A stretch of 64,000 nucleotides of DNA from Micropterix aruncella (lineage: Eukaryota > Arthropoda > Insecta > Lepidoptera > Micropterigidae). The notes under the pieces are model-generated. The model did not search any database. It was not told the origin of the DNA and saw nothing but the letters and a program-made list of their open reading frames with translations. The stretch is taken from the NCBI GenBank assembly GCA_944548615.1, contig OX155973.1, positions 2,622,215 through 2,686,214 on the forward strand. Direction: 5' to 3'. Shown in pieces: positions 44,664 to 56,310 of the stretch (its first letter is position 1; the number at the start of each line of letters is the position of its first letter). A program made the position numbers and the translations under genes.

Positions 44664-45415
44664 CGCTCCGTCGCTCAGTGTGCTATGAGCGTTCGGGGAG
44701 TGAGGACGGACGTAGACGTAAGAGTTGTTGTTTGATCTTGTGCAAGTGAAAATGCAGCGCTCGTTTAAACAAAGATTTGCGTGAAACTTGGCAAGACAGC
44801 TACGAAAACTATTACTATGATCAAGACTGCTTACAAAGAACTCCCTCCCAAGACTGCTTACAAGAAGCCCTCGCCAGAAGAAAGCAAGGATGAGCAAATC
44901 AAAGATCATGATCATGATCGTGCTCATCGTATTTTTTGACATCCACAGACTGGTTCATCACGAGTTTGTACAACGTGGAACCGCTGTGAACTCCGAATTT
45001 TATGTAGAAGTCCACAAAAAACAAACGCGGGGTTCAACGCATCCGCCCGAACATCGGAAGCAACGGGAAGTTGCACCACTATTATGCACCGGGCCACAGT
45101 GCCTTCATCGTGACCGACTACCTGGTCAAAGCAGGGTTGCTAACGATTCCCCAGCCTGGACTGTTTCCACGCCTCAAAAAACTCCTGAAAAGCAAGCATT
45201 TTGGGACGGTGGACGGGATCAAAGCAGCTTGCACCACAGCATTAAAGGACATTTCGAAGGAAGACTACCGCAACGCATTTAAGAGCTGGAAGTCCGCTGG
45301 GGCCGATGTATCGACGCAAAAGGAAATATTTTTAAGATTGTCAAACTCTTGTAACCATAAAATCAATAAATGATTTTTAATAGACTTACTGACATTACTT
45401 TCAGGACAGACCTTG

Positions 45416-46460
45416 TATGTTCTAATATAGACGCTTTACTAAAGTAATTCGTTATTTACGAATTTTAAGTCTCTAAGTCCAACATTTCGAGATTGATATA
45501 TAACTAATGCGCCCTCTGTGGACCGATTTTAACTACAATCTTTTCAACTCTTGGATTAGGCGTTTCGGTGCTATCGTGGTGGAATACACACAGACAGAAA
45601 GACAGACATACAGACAGACACAAAGACTGATTTCAACCTGGAAATGGTCTTAGGCCCGTTTTCTAAGAGACGGATACCGATCGGTAACGGTTTCCGTTGA
45701 CTATTGGTCATTCATAAAAGCGAAAAATTAATTCATGCTTTTCGTAGTATGACGTAAATTAAATACTTCGCAGGGGTAGTTCAAATAATTTAAAAAATCG
45801 GTTGTCACCCAAATACTCCCGGCAAGTAGCCAAGGACTGATTACATTTGAATATTAATTTCATAAATAAAATCGATGACTGCCCTCTCTCGGCCCGCGGA
45901 AGAACCCGGTTGGGTTGCTAAAGCGGTGCGTTCCGTTTCCCGGTTAAGCGCCAACAGACGGCGTCAATATTTGATTATTACCCCCCCTCCCCCCCGCAAG
46001 ACTTATCTATCCCAGCATACCCCCCCCCCCCCGCCTTACCCCGCACCACTACCTTCGACCACAAATACCCCCCCCCCCCACCCCGAAACGCTCCCTCCAA
46101 CCCCCACTTCACCCACGCTTCGCCCCTCGCCCTCCACTCCGCCCCTCGCCGGTACACAGATGGGACGTAGGGCCGAAACCACATTGTGAAAATTTGGTTA
46201 AAATATCTCTTAACAAGCGATGCAAAAAAATTAAATACCACCGTATTTAGGAAAATACATCATATTGGAAAATAGCTATTTTAATACCACGGAATTACTA
46301 CAAAATACTAAAATATACTACATTTGCTGACATAGTCAATTGACACAATTAGTATCGGGGGGGGGGGGGGGGTCGGGCAGGAGAGTTGACGTGGGATATG
46401 ACAGGGGTTGATGGGGTTTGGCGCGGGGAGAGGGGTTGTCTACTTGCCGGTAAAGTCTTG
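45416..46460 (-). repeat. Family G compound repeat with C-rich and G-rich segments
   Basis: 45430-45640 matches 35400-35570 and 63640-63900. 45785-45985 is the reverse of 17900-18095 (CCCGGCAAGTAGCC near 45822). 45980-46160 is C-rich with long C runs, the complement in style of 8207-8412. 46357-46445 is G-rich with TTGCCGGTAAAGTCTTGG. The proline-rich and glycine-rich frames here are compositional. Confidence 0.5.
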
Positions 46461-47425
46461 GGGTGACACCACCAAATTTTTTATACCATCACTGATTCCA
46501 AGAAACACCTAAGACATGCTGAATTCTATGCAATGTCAATTAGATATTTATTAGGAAATGAACAGAGCGTACTTGTTAAACCTTTACAAAACTTTGACTT
46601 GCGTGACTGCCGCTGATGCAATGTTGTTTAGTATTTTTTGACGGCTAATCAGAAATTAAACGCAACGTTTAGCAACGAGTTGTGCGGCAGATCTCCCGCG
46701 GTTAAAAAAATAAAGCACTGTAAACACTTAAAAGGTCCGTAAGAAGATGGAATAAACTCGGGTAAGCTAGCACTAGGGAGTTATAGGAGAAAATACTCCC
46801 TATTCATAAAAAGGTGGAGCATGCTTTACTCGTCGAACAGTTCTTTCGCAAAGATATACAAAAAGAAATAAAAAAGGACCGAAAACTCGAAGTGTAACAA
46901 ATAAAAAAATACATATAATTAAAACCATGAAGACCTATGGCAGACGCCAGACAGAATAAATGATTCCTGAACAAATAAATAACATGTCTATCGAAATGAA
47001 ACAATCATTAAATGAAACAAACAAAAAATCGAAATTAAAAATCAATTCCTATCAAAATTATATATTTAAAACAAATAAAATAAAATAGAAACGAAACACT
47101 TAAATATGGAGCAACTGTATGTACGTAATTTGGCCAGTCATGATAGTATCAGGTGCGGCCGAAAGTAATTCACTGCTCAACACAGCTTAAAATAGCTGTG
47201 TAAATTGCGGATACAACTAAATATTATTATCTAAGTAATTTAATTAATTTGGTGTTAATTTCATTCACTGTAAACTCGATACTTATTCTAAATGTAGAGG
47301 CTTTCTTCTATATCACAGTCAAACCAGACCTGGTTTTAGTGATATAATCAATGTATTAATTCTATATTGTACTTTTGCATATATATAAAAAAACGCTTGC
47401 GCGGCATTTACCTGATGTTAGCGGT
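46461..47425. other. AT-rich non-coding stretch
   Basis: No gene or classified repeat recognised. A-rich simple sequence lies at 46850-47100. Confidence 0.4.
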
Positions 47426-47429
47426 AATT

Positions 47430-47805
47430 AAGCTTGAATTTATCGCGGACCGTGGCGTCCTTTACATGTCTTTCGCGCGGTATCGGGTGGCAAAGAAGTC
47501 ATTTCAAGAGTGGATGACATCAGACCAGCATCCCCCCCGCTGCTTAGGAAACGTATACGACCATTTTCAGACCCCTCCACTCATTCGCCGGAGTACACAG
47601 TCGATTGGCTGACGCCGCTCGATGCGCAAACCGCCTAGTAGCGCCTGAAAGCCATTTCTCAGAGGAACTGATCCACTTGTCGTGACAGAAGAAACAAAAT
47701 CGTTTCCAGGTACGACCCTCTTCGAGGAGGCTACTGGATAGGAGTTAAACCGAGTTGAGCCGACCAGAAATAACGAGCAGGTCTCAACTGCCCAACTGAG
47801 CGGGA
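47430..47805 (-). repeat. Family A repeat, copy A9 (old subfamily)
   Basis: It shares CCCCCCGCTGCTTAGGAAAC, CAGTCGATTGGCTGACGCCG, GCGCAAACCGCCTAGTAGCG and CGAGGAGGCTACTGG with copy 34205-34515. Both belong to a diverged subfamily. Confidence 0.55.
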
Positions 47806-48310
47806 ACCGTTAGCTGACAAAGTATAAATTTGTTTGTGATCGTTTTGTGAATTTGTGAAATTTAGGAATATATTAACAAAGTAAAAAATCAGTTGTCACC
47901 CCAACACTTTCCCAGCAATCAGACAACCCCCCTCCCCCGTCCCATTCCCCCGCGCCAAACCCCTCATCCCCTTCCCAACCCCCACCAAATCCCCCCAACA
48001 AACTCCACCCCAATTTCATTCTGCAAGCGAATCGTTGCCTAAATCAATGCGATCAAAAAGTTTTTCCAGTTCAACGGGGAGTGTCCAAAAAGAAAATCCC
48101 TTCTGGTCCATCATTCACAACTTTCACGAGAGTGTCGTTTACATATTTTTGTTGCCGATATAATAACGAAACGTTCGTTCAAACTGATTCTTACAATTCA
48201 TCGCAATTTCAAAGTTTTTCGCTTTTTAACTCTTCTAAAATGCGTCGTGCGTCAGTCGATTGGGCGCTGTCACACCTACTTGACTTAATACCTTGTTTGA
48301 TATCAACACA
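47806..48310. other. Non-coding; C-rich family G fragment
   Basis: 47885-48012 contains AATCAGTTGTCACCCCAACA and TTTCCCAGCAA followed by a C-rich segment, a family G piece in minus orientation. The rest is unassigned. Confidence 0.45.
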
Positions 48311-49360
48311 TTTATTTGTTTATTTGTTTATTTCATAACAAATCAACATTACAGTTTATACCAATGCGTTGATATGCAATATACACATAAATATAAAAAA
48401 ATAATAGTATTCTTACAACTATATAGATAACATGTTTAAATAAGCGTTAAATACAAAATACAGGCATTAAGAATAGAAAAACTTACAAACTTACAGTACA
48501 TAAAGAGTGAAAACAGTTTATATTATTCTGACATAAACAAGTAGCGCAATGCCCACACCTTGAAGAGATGCGGGCTCGCTGTAAAAATATCAAAGTCTGG
48601 CGCTGTCGAACATAGCGCATTTATGTACCGCAAAGCTCGTGTAAGCAGACTCCGTCGACTTAGGTTGGTGCTCGAGGACGGCTCCGTAAATAGATTATGA
48701 GTGCGAGCACGATTATAATTGTCCGGGACGAAGAGACAAACCTTCGCTAGCATGCTAGGATTATCAACTCTTCCCCTGATCAGCTTGAAAACGTAGGCCA
48801 TGGCGAGCATTTCTCTACGCAACTTAAGAGAGTTATAGCCCACCATGCCTAGTAGAAAACTAGTAGGGTATAAGTACGGATAATATCCGTACTGCTTAAA
48901 ATATATAAAGCGTAAGAAACATTTTTGATTTTTTTCCAACATATTGATATAATGATCCTGATGTGGATTCCATATAACTGCATTCGTTTCCAATCTGCTT
49001 CTCACAATTGAATCATACAATGTATGCATAACCCGTACATTGTGAAAATGCTTTAGGTTGCGAATAACAAACCCTAGTGTATAGCTTAAAAGAGGATTTG
49101 GACAAATTAGCAATGTGCTCCTTGAACGTAAGTTGGGAATCAAAGAGAACATGTCCTCAGGTAATATCAATTCCTCGTTGTGAATTTTCTTGCTCAGTTG
49201 CAAGACTGGATTTGATATTCTTGTACGCATCTGATCCAAAATATCATTAGATATTTCTGCTACTATGTAATGTAATGAAAAAGTAAAAATAGCGATAGCG
49301 AATAAGCCCTGGGGCTCGAGCCCTTTCACGCTAGTTCCGATACGTGTGCACAAATCTTTA
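48311..49360 (-). pseudogene. LINE ORF2 C-terminal fragment (Jockey/L2-like), 276 codons
   Basis: The minus strand is open from about 49353 to 48523. It contains LGFVIRNLKHFHNVRVMHTL, YDSIVRSRLETNAVIWNPHQ, LEKNQKCFLRFIYFKQYGYY, LRREMLAMAYVFKLIRGRVD and a final FKVWALRYLFMSE. This is the thumb and C-terminal part of LINE reverse transcriptase proteins (LY.SLVRS.LEY...VW.P...). The catalytic motif is not included. A 3' UTR of about 180 bp precedes an AATAAACAAATAAACAAATA tail (reverse of 48311-48333). This is one of the longest undamaged frames in the window, so the insertion may be fairly young, but it is 5' truncated. Confidence 0.75.
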
Positions 49361-49522
49361 TAATGGTAAGCATACTATGATACAACTTTGGCTAAGTTTT
49401 CGCAATGTGCAAGTGGCGCGTACAAAGAACAGGTAAGTTTGTATTGGGACGGTTAGACGGATGATGATCTGCGATTTAGAGCCTGACCGAATTCGGTTAA
49501 GTCTTCGGTTTTCGTTTTTTTT

Positions 49523-49690
49523 TTAATTTATTTATTTAGGAATACATTACTATAAAACATTGACTTTGCTTATAAAAATAATAGGAATCGAACGGCAAAA
49601 CCTTAACCTTTTGCTTATTTGATTCTGTCACCCAACTGGGACTAGCCCGTTCCGTTCTAGTGTGGACCGGAATTTATAAATATTCGGCAA
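49523..49690 (-). repeat. LINE 3' end related to family L
   Basis: It contains CCCAACTGGGACTAGCCCGT, a diverged version of the family L 3' motif CCCAACTGGGATATACCCGT, and ends in TTTAATTTATTTATTTAGG. Only the 3' UTR remains. Confidence 0.55.
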
Positions 49691-49744
49691 AAATTAGTTT
49701 CCGGCGGCTTTTAGTTTCGATCTAAAAAAACTAACTTTTTTTGG

Positions 49745-50450
49745 CAACCGAAGGAGTCTGGAAATAGTATTGTTTCCTATAGAGCGGGGGTAGTTGTTAA
49801 CCTTACGGCAACTGCTCTTCAAATGACCAATCCCGATACTGGGTGTACAGCCTGGCAAAGGATGCAGTGGTCTGCGATAGATTCGGATACTGTTTCCTAT
49901 AGAACGGGGGTGGTTGCGGACCTTACGGCGACTGCTCTTGAAACGACCATCGCCTACCCGATCCTGGGTGAACAGCCGGGCAAAGGATACAGTGGTCCGC
50001 GATAGATTCGGTAAACACCGTTTCACCGCTTCGTAAGGGAGAGGACCGCGCAAGCGACCTCGAACTCGTAACCAATCGAGAGACTGGAGTAATCTGGTCA
50101 CAATTGGAAGTAAGGGCGTGAGTGTAGGCCCGCCGGGTAACACTCCTGGCTATCTCGCGGTTAAGGCGCTGGCCTCTTACGAGCTTGTTACCTAGCTAGA
50201 TGCTGGACGGTTCTGTCCTCGTCTTCTGCGCTCACTCCAGGGAGATAGAACGACTAATCGTTAAAACTTCCTAAGGTGACGGGTTCGCCCGCTGTAGTCG
50301 ACAACCCAGATAGATTCTAGGCGATAGATTCGGTAGACACTGTATCACAGCTACGTAAGGAGAGGACCGCGCAAGCGACCTCGAACCTGTAACCAGTCGG
50401 GAGACCGGATTAACCTGGTTTCAACTGGAAAGTAAGGGCTCTACGGTATT
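49745..50450 (+). repeat. Family A repeat, copy A10, with internal duplications
   Basis: The block TTTCCTATAGA(G/A)CGGGGG with AAGGTCCGCAACCACCC-type flank occurs twice (49768 and 49887). After the hairpin end near 50290 the GATAGATTCGG block reappears (50327) with another partial unit to 50450. The copy is therefore a composite of three partial units in one orientation. Confidence 0.65.
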
Positions 50451-50631
50451 TAAAAAATATATATTGTGTTTCTAGTCGTTTTGATGGATTATTGCATTAC
50501 TTTACAGCGACCAATCGGTTTTATTAATTTTATTTGAATAGTATTAAGGAGTCTTTAGAATACTTTTTATTTGAATTAGCTGACATTCTCAGTTTTCGAG
50601 ATAATATTTTTTTTTTTTTTTAATAATTATT
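50451..50631. other. Short non-coding gap
   Basis: AT-rich; nothing recognised. Confidence 0.3.
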
Positions 50632-50985
50632 TATTTATTTTGGTTTTATTATTATTTTCGTATACATATATGTATGTGTATGTGTGCATATATGGATATA
50701 TATTTTATCTATAGATGTATATGAGTATCTATATTTGTATATGCGTAAATATTTGTAGTTTCATATTTGTCGATTTAAAAATAAGTACTAACTATAGTTT
50801 AAGTTGACAGTGCACACTTAATATCGTCATTAAAAGTCTGCCTTAGAACTGGCCTAGGCCTAGTAAGGCGACTGTGTGAAACATTAAAAATAATGTCGCA
50901 TCAATTTCTTGCTAACATCTTACTTACAAATATGATATGAATTGTTTACATAGATGTGTTACTAAAATAAAATAAAAAAAATAAA
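50632..50985 (+). repeat. LINE 3' UTR, second copy of the one at 4139-4490
   Basis: GTATACATATATGTATGTG, ATAAGTACTAACTATAGTTT and GACAGTGCACACTTAATAT match the reverse complement of 4140-4470. It ends GTTACTAAAATAAAATAAA. Only non-coding sequence is kept. Confidence 0.7.
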
Positions 50986-51722
50986 ATAAATAAAGTTAAA
51001 TAGGGAATCAACATAATAGAGTATTCAGTCGGACTCTATTATGACCGCAGTTTTGTTAGTCAGGTGTCTTGACCGTCGACCGCCTATTATGCAATAGCAA
51101 TCAATAGCCGTGAGCAGACGCATTATTTATCACTTTGATAGCTTGGGAGGATTCCGTAAGATACGCTGATTCGATCGTTAAGGCTTACCCTACTCCTATA
51201 CCCTCGCACCTGTTTCTGTAATCAAGAGGATTGGCAGAATCCGAAACAAGCCCGGTCCCGAGAAAATAATCGTGTAGAAAAGTCCGTGGTGGCATTTCGC
51301 AAGGCTGCCCGCTGGGTCGACTTCCCAGTGCCCCGCGGTAACGCAATGTAGTCCGAGAGGCAGCGACCAAAAAGTGCAAGAGTTTTGTAAAAGCTGATAC
51401 TTTCATGTCAGCAGGTCAGGCTCTGGGACGTCTGGCGCACTAGGGAAGGTATAATTTTAATTAATACCCTAAAAGTGTGCTGGAAAAGCTGAAAATTCAT
51501 CAGTAGACAGTGGATGCAACACAGAACTCGAAATAAATGGCCAGACTGCTTAACAATAAAATGTGTGGCGTCAGCATTACTCCATACATGTCACAAAAAT
51601 AAAGTCCATTATATTGCGCGGCACATTAGACCGATTCGTAATATTTACTGACAAATACGTACCGGCGTGTTTGCAAGGATCTCATTTTTGTGACATGTAT
51701 AAAGTAATGCTGATGCCACGCG

Positions 51723-52386
51723 TATGTATGTATAAGTATGGGAGCTAATGGGCCCATGATGAGGTGGCCACAATGACCCATGTGTTCAGGGTCGGTCACA
51801 CTCACGGGTCAACACCCATCCGATGGCCTCCACGCATGGGGTGCGAACCTGGGTAGGACACTGGGTCAACCAGTCTCCCCTGGGAATCAAACCTCTGGCG
51901 CTCCTGGTCTGCGCACCGAGCGGGACTGTGCTCTCCGACTAACAGTCGGGGGAGTCTGGGAACTGTATTGTTTACTATAGAGCGGGGGTGGTTGTCTACC
52001 TTACGGCGACTGCTCTTGAAATGACCATTGGCCATCCGATCCCGGTTCAGAGTCGGGCAAAGGACGCCTTGGTCCGCGATAGATTCGGTGCACACCGTTT
52101 CACCGCTTCGTAAGGGAGAGGACCGCGCAAGCGACCTCGAACTCGGAACCAATCGAGAGACCGGAGAAATATGGTCACAATTGGAAGCAAGGGCGCGAGG
52201 GTCGGCCCGCCAGGTAACACTGGCTATCTCGCGGTAAGGCGTTGGCTTCTTGCGGGTTGTGACGTAGCTGGACGTTGGATTTGTTCTGTCCAAAGCCTTC
52301 TACGTTCACTGCAGGGCGACAGCACGAGAAAATCGTTAAAACGTCCTGTGGTGACGGGCTCGCCCGTTGTAGTTGACACCGCAAGT
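51723..52386 (+). repeat. Family A repeat, copy A11
   Basis: A 15-bp duplication TGCTGATGCCACGCG (51708-51722 and 52387-52401) flanks it. The copy is nearly full length with GGGAGCTAATGGGCCC at 51740 and hairpin ACGGGCTCGCCCGT at 52356. About 17 extra bases (TATGTATGTATAAGTAT) precede the usual start. It is close in sequence to A1 and A5. Confidence 0.8.
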
Positions 52387-52613
52387 TGCTGATGCCACGC
52401 GTTTATTGTTAATCTGTCTGACCATTTGTTTCGAGTTTTTTCCAACACACTTTGGGGGTACTAATTTTAATTACCCTTTCGTATAACGCCAGCGCCAGGT
52501 GTCCCGGAATATGGCCTGCTGACTACCCCGGCATTCTATGGTCAAAATACTGTCTGATATGAAATGAAATCATAATGAAAGTATCAGCTTTACTTTTCTC
52601 TTGCACTTTTTTA

Positions 52614-52976
52614 ATAATAATAATAATAATAAACCCTTTATTTGCACTTAATTCGTATACAAAAAGGCGAGCTTATTGCCACATGGCAATGTCTTACAAC
52701 TAACCTAAACACAGTGGTACATGCGCGCATTATGAAAATAAAGATTATTACATAACATACAGACAAGTGGAAGAATTTAAAACTAATAATGCCCGAGGAG
52801 AGGAAATTGGGAGAGGAACAGGAGAGAAAGGGAAGAACTGGTTACTTCTTAGAAAGGTAGTAATCCTTAAGGTGAGTCTCAAACGATGGTAAAGAAGGCG
52901 AGTTTCGTATATTTGCTGGGAGATCGTTCCAGAGTCTTGCACTCGGAATTTTTAATAAACTGTCAGAGGCTGACCG
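52614..52976 (-). pseudogene. LINE 3' end inserted in family R
   Basis: The minus strand begins ASDSLLKIPSARLWNDLPAN and continues SFETHLKDYYLSKK then stop (near 52846), the end of an L2/CR1-like ORF2. The 3' UTR ends in a TTATTATTATTATTATTA tail on the coding strand. A 9-bp duplication ACTTTTTTA is at 52605-52613 and 52977-52985. Confidence 0.8.
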
Positions 52977-53009
52977 ACTTTTTTATCGCTGGCTCCCTAA
53001 CTATTGAAC

Positions 53010-54045
53010 TCTCACGGGCAAGTTGGCGTAGCTAGACGGTCGACTGTTTTCGTCTCCAAGTCCCTGCGTTCAGGTCGAAAGAACGATCAATATCGTTTAT
53101 ACCTTCCTGGGGAGACGGGTGGGCGTTAACAAGCCCTTTGCATTAGGGCCATTAGGACCAGTTTCGTTCTTGAGCCGGTCCAACCCACGGGTCAACACTT
53201 ATCCGGTAGCCTCCAAGTAGAAGTCCTAGACTAAGTAGGATTCTGTGCTCTAGGGGTCAGTTTCCTTGAGAGTCATTCTTCGAGCGTGCCTAGACGGTTT
53301 GCGCATGGTGCGGCGTCAGTCAATCGACTGCATTCCGACTGATAACCAGGGGAGTCTTGAAACGACCTTATTTCCTATAGATCAGGAGTGGCTGTTGACC
53401 TAATGACAAAGCTCTTGACACGGCCAATCGGTTACCCAATTCCGCGTGAACAGTCGGTCAAAGGATGCCTCGGTCCGCGATGATTCGAACTGAATCGACG
53501 TTTACATTAGGTAGAGGACCGCACAAGCGACCTCGAACTCGCAACCAGTCGGGAAGGCGGAGAAATCCGGCCATAACTGGAAGCGAGGCGGTTAAGTAGT
53601 TGGTCTATCTGGCGGAGCTAGATAGTGGACTGTCTATGTATTTCGCGAATTTCGGCCCGCTGGGTGATTAGCCTGGTTATTGACTTTCGCGAATTTCGGC
53701 TCGCTGGGTGATTAGCCTGGTTATTGTCTTTCGCGAATTTCAGCCCGCTGGGTGATTAACCTGGTTATTGTCTTTCGCGAATTTCGGCCCGCTGGGTGAT
53801 TAACCTGGTTATTGTCTTTCGCTAATTTCGGCCCGCTGGGTGATTAACCTGGTTATTGTCTTTCGCGAATTTCGGCCTGGGTGATTAACATGGAAGGCTT
53901 CTTACGGGCGTGTGGCGTAACTAGACGGCGGACTGTTTTGTCCTAAGTCTTGTACGCTCACCTCACGGGAGACAGAACGATCTATAATATCGTTTAAACT
54001 TCCTGAGGTGACGAGTTCGGCCGTTGTAGTTGGCAACTCTACCGC
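53010..54045 (+). repeat. Family A repeats A12, old, expanded by a minisatellite
   Basis: A partial 3' end (53010-53120) is followed by a longer divergent copy starting GGGCGTTAACAAGCCC. Usual landmarks are present in degraded form (TTTCCTATAGATCAGGAG, GTAGAGGACCGCACAAGC). The array at 53641-53893 lies where other copies have the GGCCCGCTGGGTAACAC block. It ends GTGACGAGTTCGGCCGTTGT. Confidence 0.65.
53641..53893 (+). repeat. 44-bp minisatellite, about 5.7 units
   Basis: Units start TTTCGCGAATTTCGGC and end CTGGTTATTG(A/T)C. Period is 44 at 53641, 53685, 53729, 53773, 53817 and 53861; the last unit is truncated. Differences between units are few (G/A in GATTAGCC or GATTAACC). The units derive from one segment of family A. 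Confidence 0.9.
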
Positions 54046-54109
54046 GTGAAGTTTGTAGCACTCGACGTTTCGGCGACGTTGCAGCCGCCGTTGTCTACGA
54101 AATTTAAAC

Positions 54110-54490
54110 TCCCATCCTGTTGCCTCCTCGAAGAGAGACAAACCTGAAAAGGACCCTTCAATCCTGTATCAGCTGTGTGGATCGGATCCTCTGGGGGAAG
54201 ACCTCGGGCAGGATCCTCTGGTGGAAGACATCGTGAGGCGTTAGCCAATCGATTGTGCACTCTAGCGAATAACCGGGGGTCTGGAAACGGTCTTTTACGT
54301 TTCCTAGACAATGGGGGTGATTGTTGATCTGATGTCACCTACTCTTAAAACAACCCATTGGCAATATAATCCCATATGAAATTGACGGCCAAAATGCGCG
54401 ACAATCCGCGATAAATTAGAACTGACCGCGCAAACGATTTCGAATCCGCGATTAGAATGGAGGATGGAGAAATTCGGCCAAATCAAGTAT
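54110..54490 (+). repeat. Family A repeat, copy A13 (old)
   Basis: It contains CCAATCGATTGTGCACTC, GACAATGGGGGTGATTGTTG and CCGCGCAAACGATTTCGAAT, divergent versions of family A blocks in order. 3' end missing. Confidence 0.5.
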
Positions 54491-55399
54491 AGTATTTATT
54501 GTAATATTATATGAGAACTTACGATTACGGTTGGGCTAAAACTTTGTACCGCCTTACCTGCAACAAAAAAAAAGTTTTTTTTAGAATTAGTCCCCAATCC
54601 ACCCTTGCCCTCCCCTCCACTCCTCTCCTCTTCCCACCCCTTCCATCCTCTCCTTTTATTTTATTTACTGTCTTGTGTATATACTTATATTATCATATGT
54701 TGTTGGGACGTCACAACTACAGGCAAGAGACCTTCAAGCCACAGTGCAAAAGGGATACAAATCTGAGAGCCGACGTGCGAGCAAGACGTCGCGTTACCGA
54801 AGGAAAGGGATAGCCATACGATACGTAAGAGTCAAGGATTCGGATTAATATTGTTATAAAATTACTGTTTCCAAAAAGTAAGCAAATAAGCAACTAACAA
54901 AAAAAATATTTAATAAAAAAAAGGAAAAAAAAAATGAAAACAAAAAATATTAAAAAAAATATCGCGATCATTACTTATTCGCGATATTTTAGCTAGCTAG
55001 ATGGAACGTTTTTGGAATGAAAGATGGAACGAATAAAATGTGTTTTTTTTTTTCAAATAAAAATTACTAAAAGTTGCTTATTTGCTTGTACCACTTCAAG
55101 GGTGTCACTAATTAAAAACTCACTTCTAACGCGGGAATATTAAGGTACTGACGCGTAAGCGCTGTACTGACATAAAATCAATTTAAACGAAGACAGTACC
55201 TACCCGGTCAGCGCTCACTTGTTTTGAATTTGAAGCCAGTAACTGACACAATGTAAATCAGCCTTTATGTTTTAAACAGTTATTATTATGACGTATCCAA
55301 CTGTTTTTGTATTTTATATCAATATAATAGATAGTAAAAATATTAGATTTTTTTATGAATATAAAACAAAATTTTAGGAAAAAAAAACCGAGCCCATTT
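54491..55399. other. Non-coding; relic related to the 10-kb palindrome
   Basis: ATCGCGATCATTACTTATTCGCGATATTTTAGC near 54960-54993 recalls the palindrome at 10.1 kb but is not a clear copy. The remainder is A/T-rich and unassigned. Confidence 0.35.
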
Positions 55400-56310
55400 T
55401 TTTTATAAGTGCAGCAGCCATGTCATGGTGAAACATATAACGGGCTATCATAATTGAATGCTTATACAAAATTTCGTGTCTGTGCTGTTGACCGTTGAGG
55501 AGTTCCCTCGTTGGAAGTCAACCCTAGGTGCGCAGTCCTGTCTTGGTGAAACGTAGAATGGGCTGTAGTAATTGAATGCATATACGAAATTTCGCGTCTA
55601 AGCTGTTGACCGTTGAAAAGTCCTTTTGTCGGGAGCCAACCCTGGGTGCAGCAGCCATGTCATGGTGAAACTTAGAACGGACTATCATAACTGAATGCGT
55701 AATCGAAATTTCGTATCTGTGTTGTTGACCGTTGAGAAGTCCCCTCATCGGGAGCCTACTTCTGGTCCAATATGTATGTAATACTTATTCCTATTTGTTT
55801 CAAGCATATTTCACGTTCACTTAATTTAAAGATAACTATTTTTAAATGTCTTTATTTTTTGTTTGTTTTTTTATTTTATTTTATTATTTTTAATGTTTTA
55901 AAGGATTTTTGGAATTATTGCAGTACAGGAACCTTTCTCAGAAATCGAAAAAATAAAGAAATACTACTAAATTCGATCATTGCAATGCTAAATGTGAAAG
56001 AAAAAAGCTTCGGACGCGTAAAATTTCCAGACCAGAGTCCCTTTCAGGTCATGATTACCATAAAAAATGCATTGTCATCGGAACTGAACTAAGATGATAA
56101 TATTTGAGGTGTTCCCTCAATTCCTCATGGATTTCATCATCAGAACGGGATTTTGATAACAATGGGACCAATCTGGAAGTATATCCTTTCAAATAAAAAA
56201 AGAATTTTCCAAATCGGTTCATAAATGACGGAATTCTGAGGTAACAAACATAAACAAAGAAAAGATACAACCGAATTGATCCTCCTTTTTTTAAAGTCGG
56301 TTAAAAAGAC
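55400..56310 (-). repeat. Family H repeat, copy 3 (most complete)
   Basis: Three units of about 120 bp at 55410-55760 carry CTGTTGACCGTTGAG and a CCTGGGTGCAGCAGCCATGT-type block. They are followed by about 300 bp shared with 26030-26330, a block with CCTCAATTCCTCATGGATT, and the end GATACAACCGAATTGATCC...AAAGTCGGTTAAAA. No ORF of known family. Confidence 0.65.

Larger units (their letters stand above)
43764..45415 (+). mobile_element. mariner element, internally deleted and interrupted
   Basis: TA dinucleotides flank TIRs that share GGTCTGTCCTGAAAGTAATG (left CAGGGTC..., right reversed CAAGGTC...). A hAT MITE (43884-44663) sits in the 5' non-coding part. The + strand transposase remnant starts near 44753 and includes FCVKLGKTATKTIT, IVFFDIHRLVHHEFV, LHHYYAPGHSAFIVTDYLVK, PQPGLFPRLKKLLKSKHFGT and KALKDIS-like sequence up to about 45373. 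Most of the N-terminal DNA-binding and first catalytic region is deleted. The HHDNAPxH motif reads HHYYAPGH, so the catalytic Asp is lost. Dead element. Confidence 0.9.
51350..53000. repeat. Family R repeats in inverted arrangement, copies R5 (-) and R6 (+)
   Basis: R5 (51350-51610, -) and R6 (51670-53000, +) are head-to-head around a 60-bp spacer. R6 is split by family A (51723-52386) and by a LINE fragment (52614-52976). When both are removed, R6 matches 22145-22435. Confidence 0.65.

Noticed and set aside
45875..46241. Proline-rich and glycine-rich frames in the C-rich family G segment
   Set aside because: Compositional frames in a repeat.
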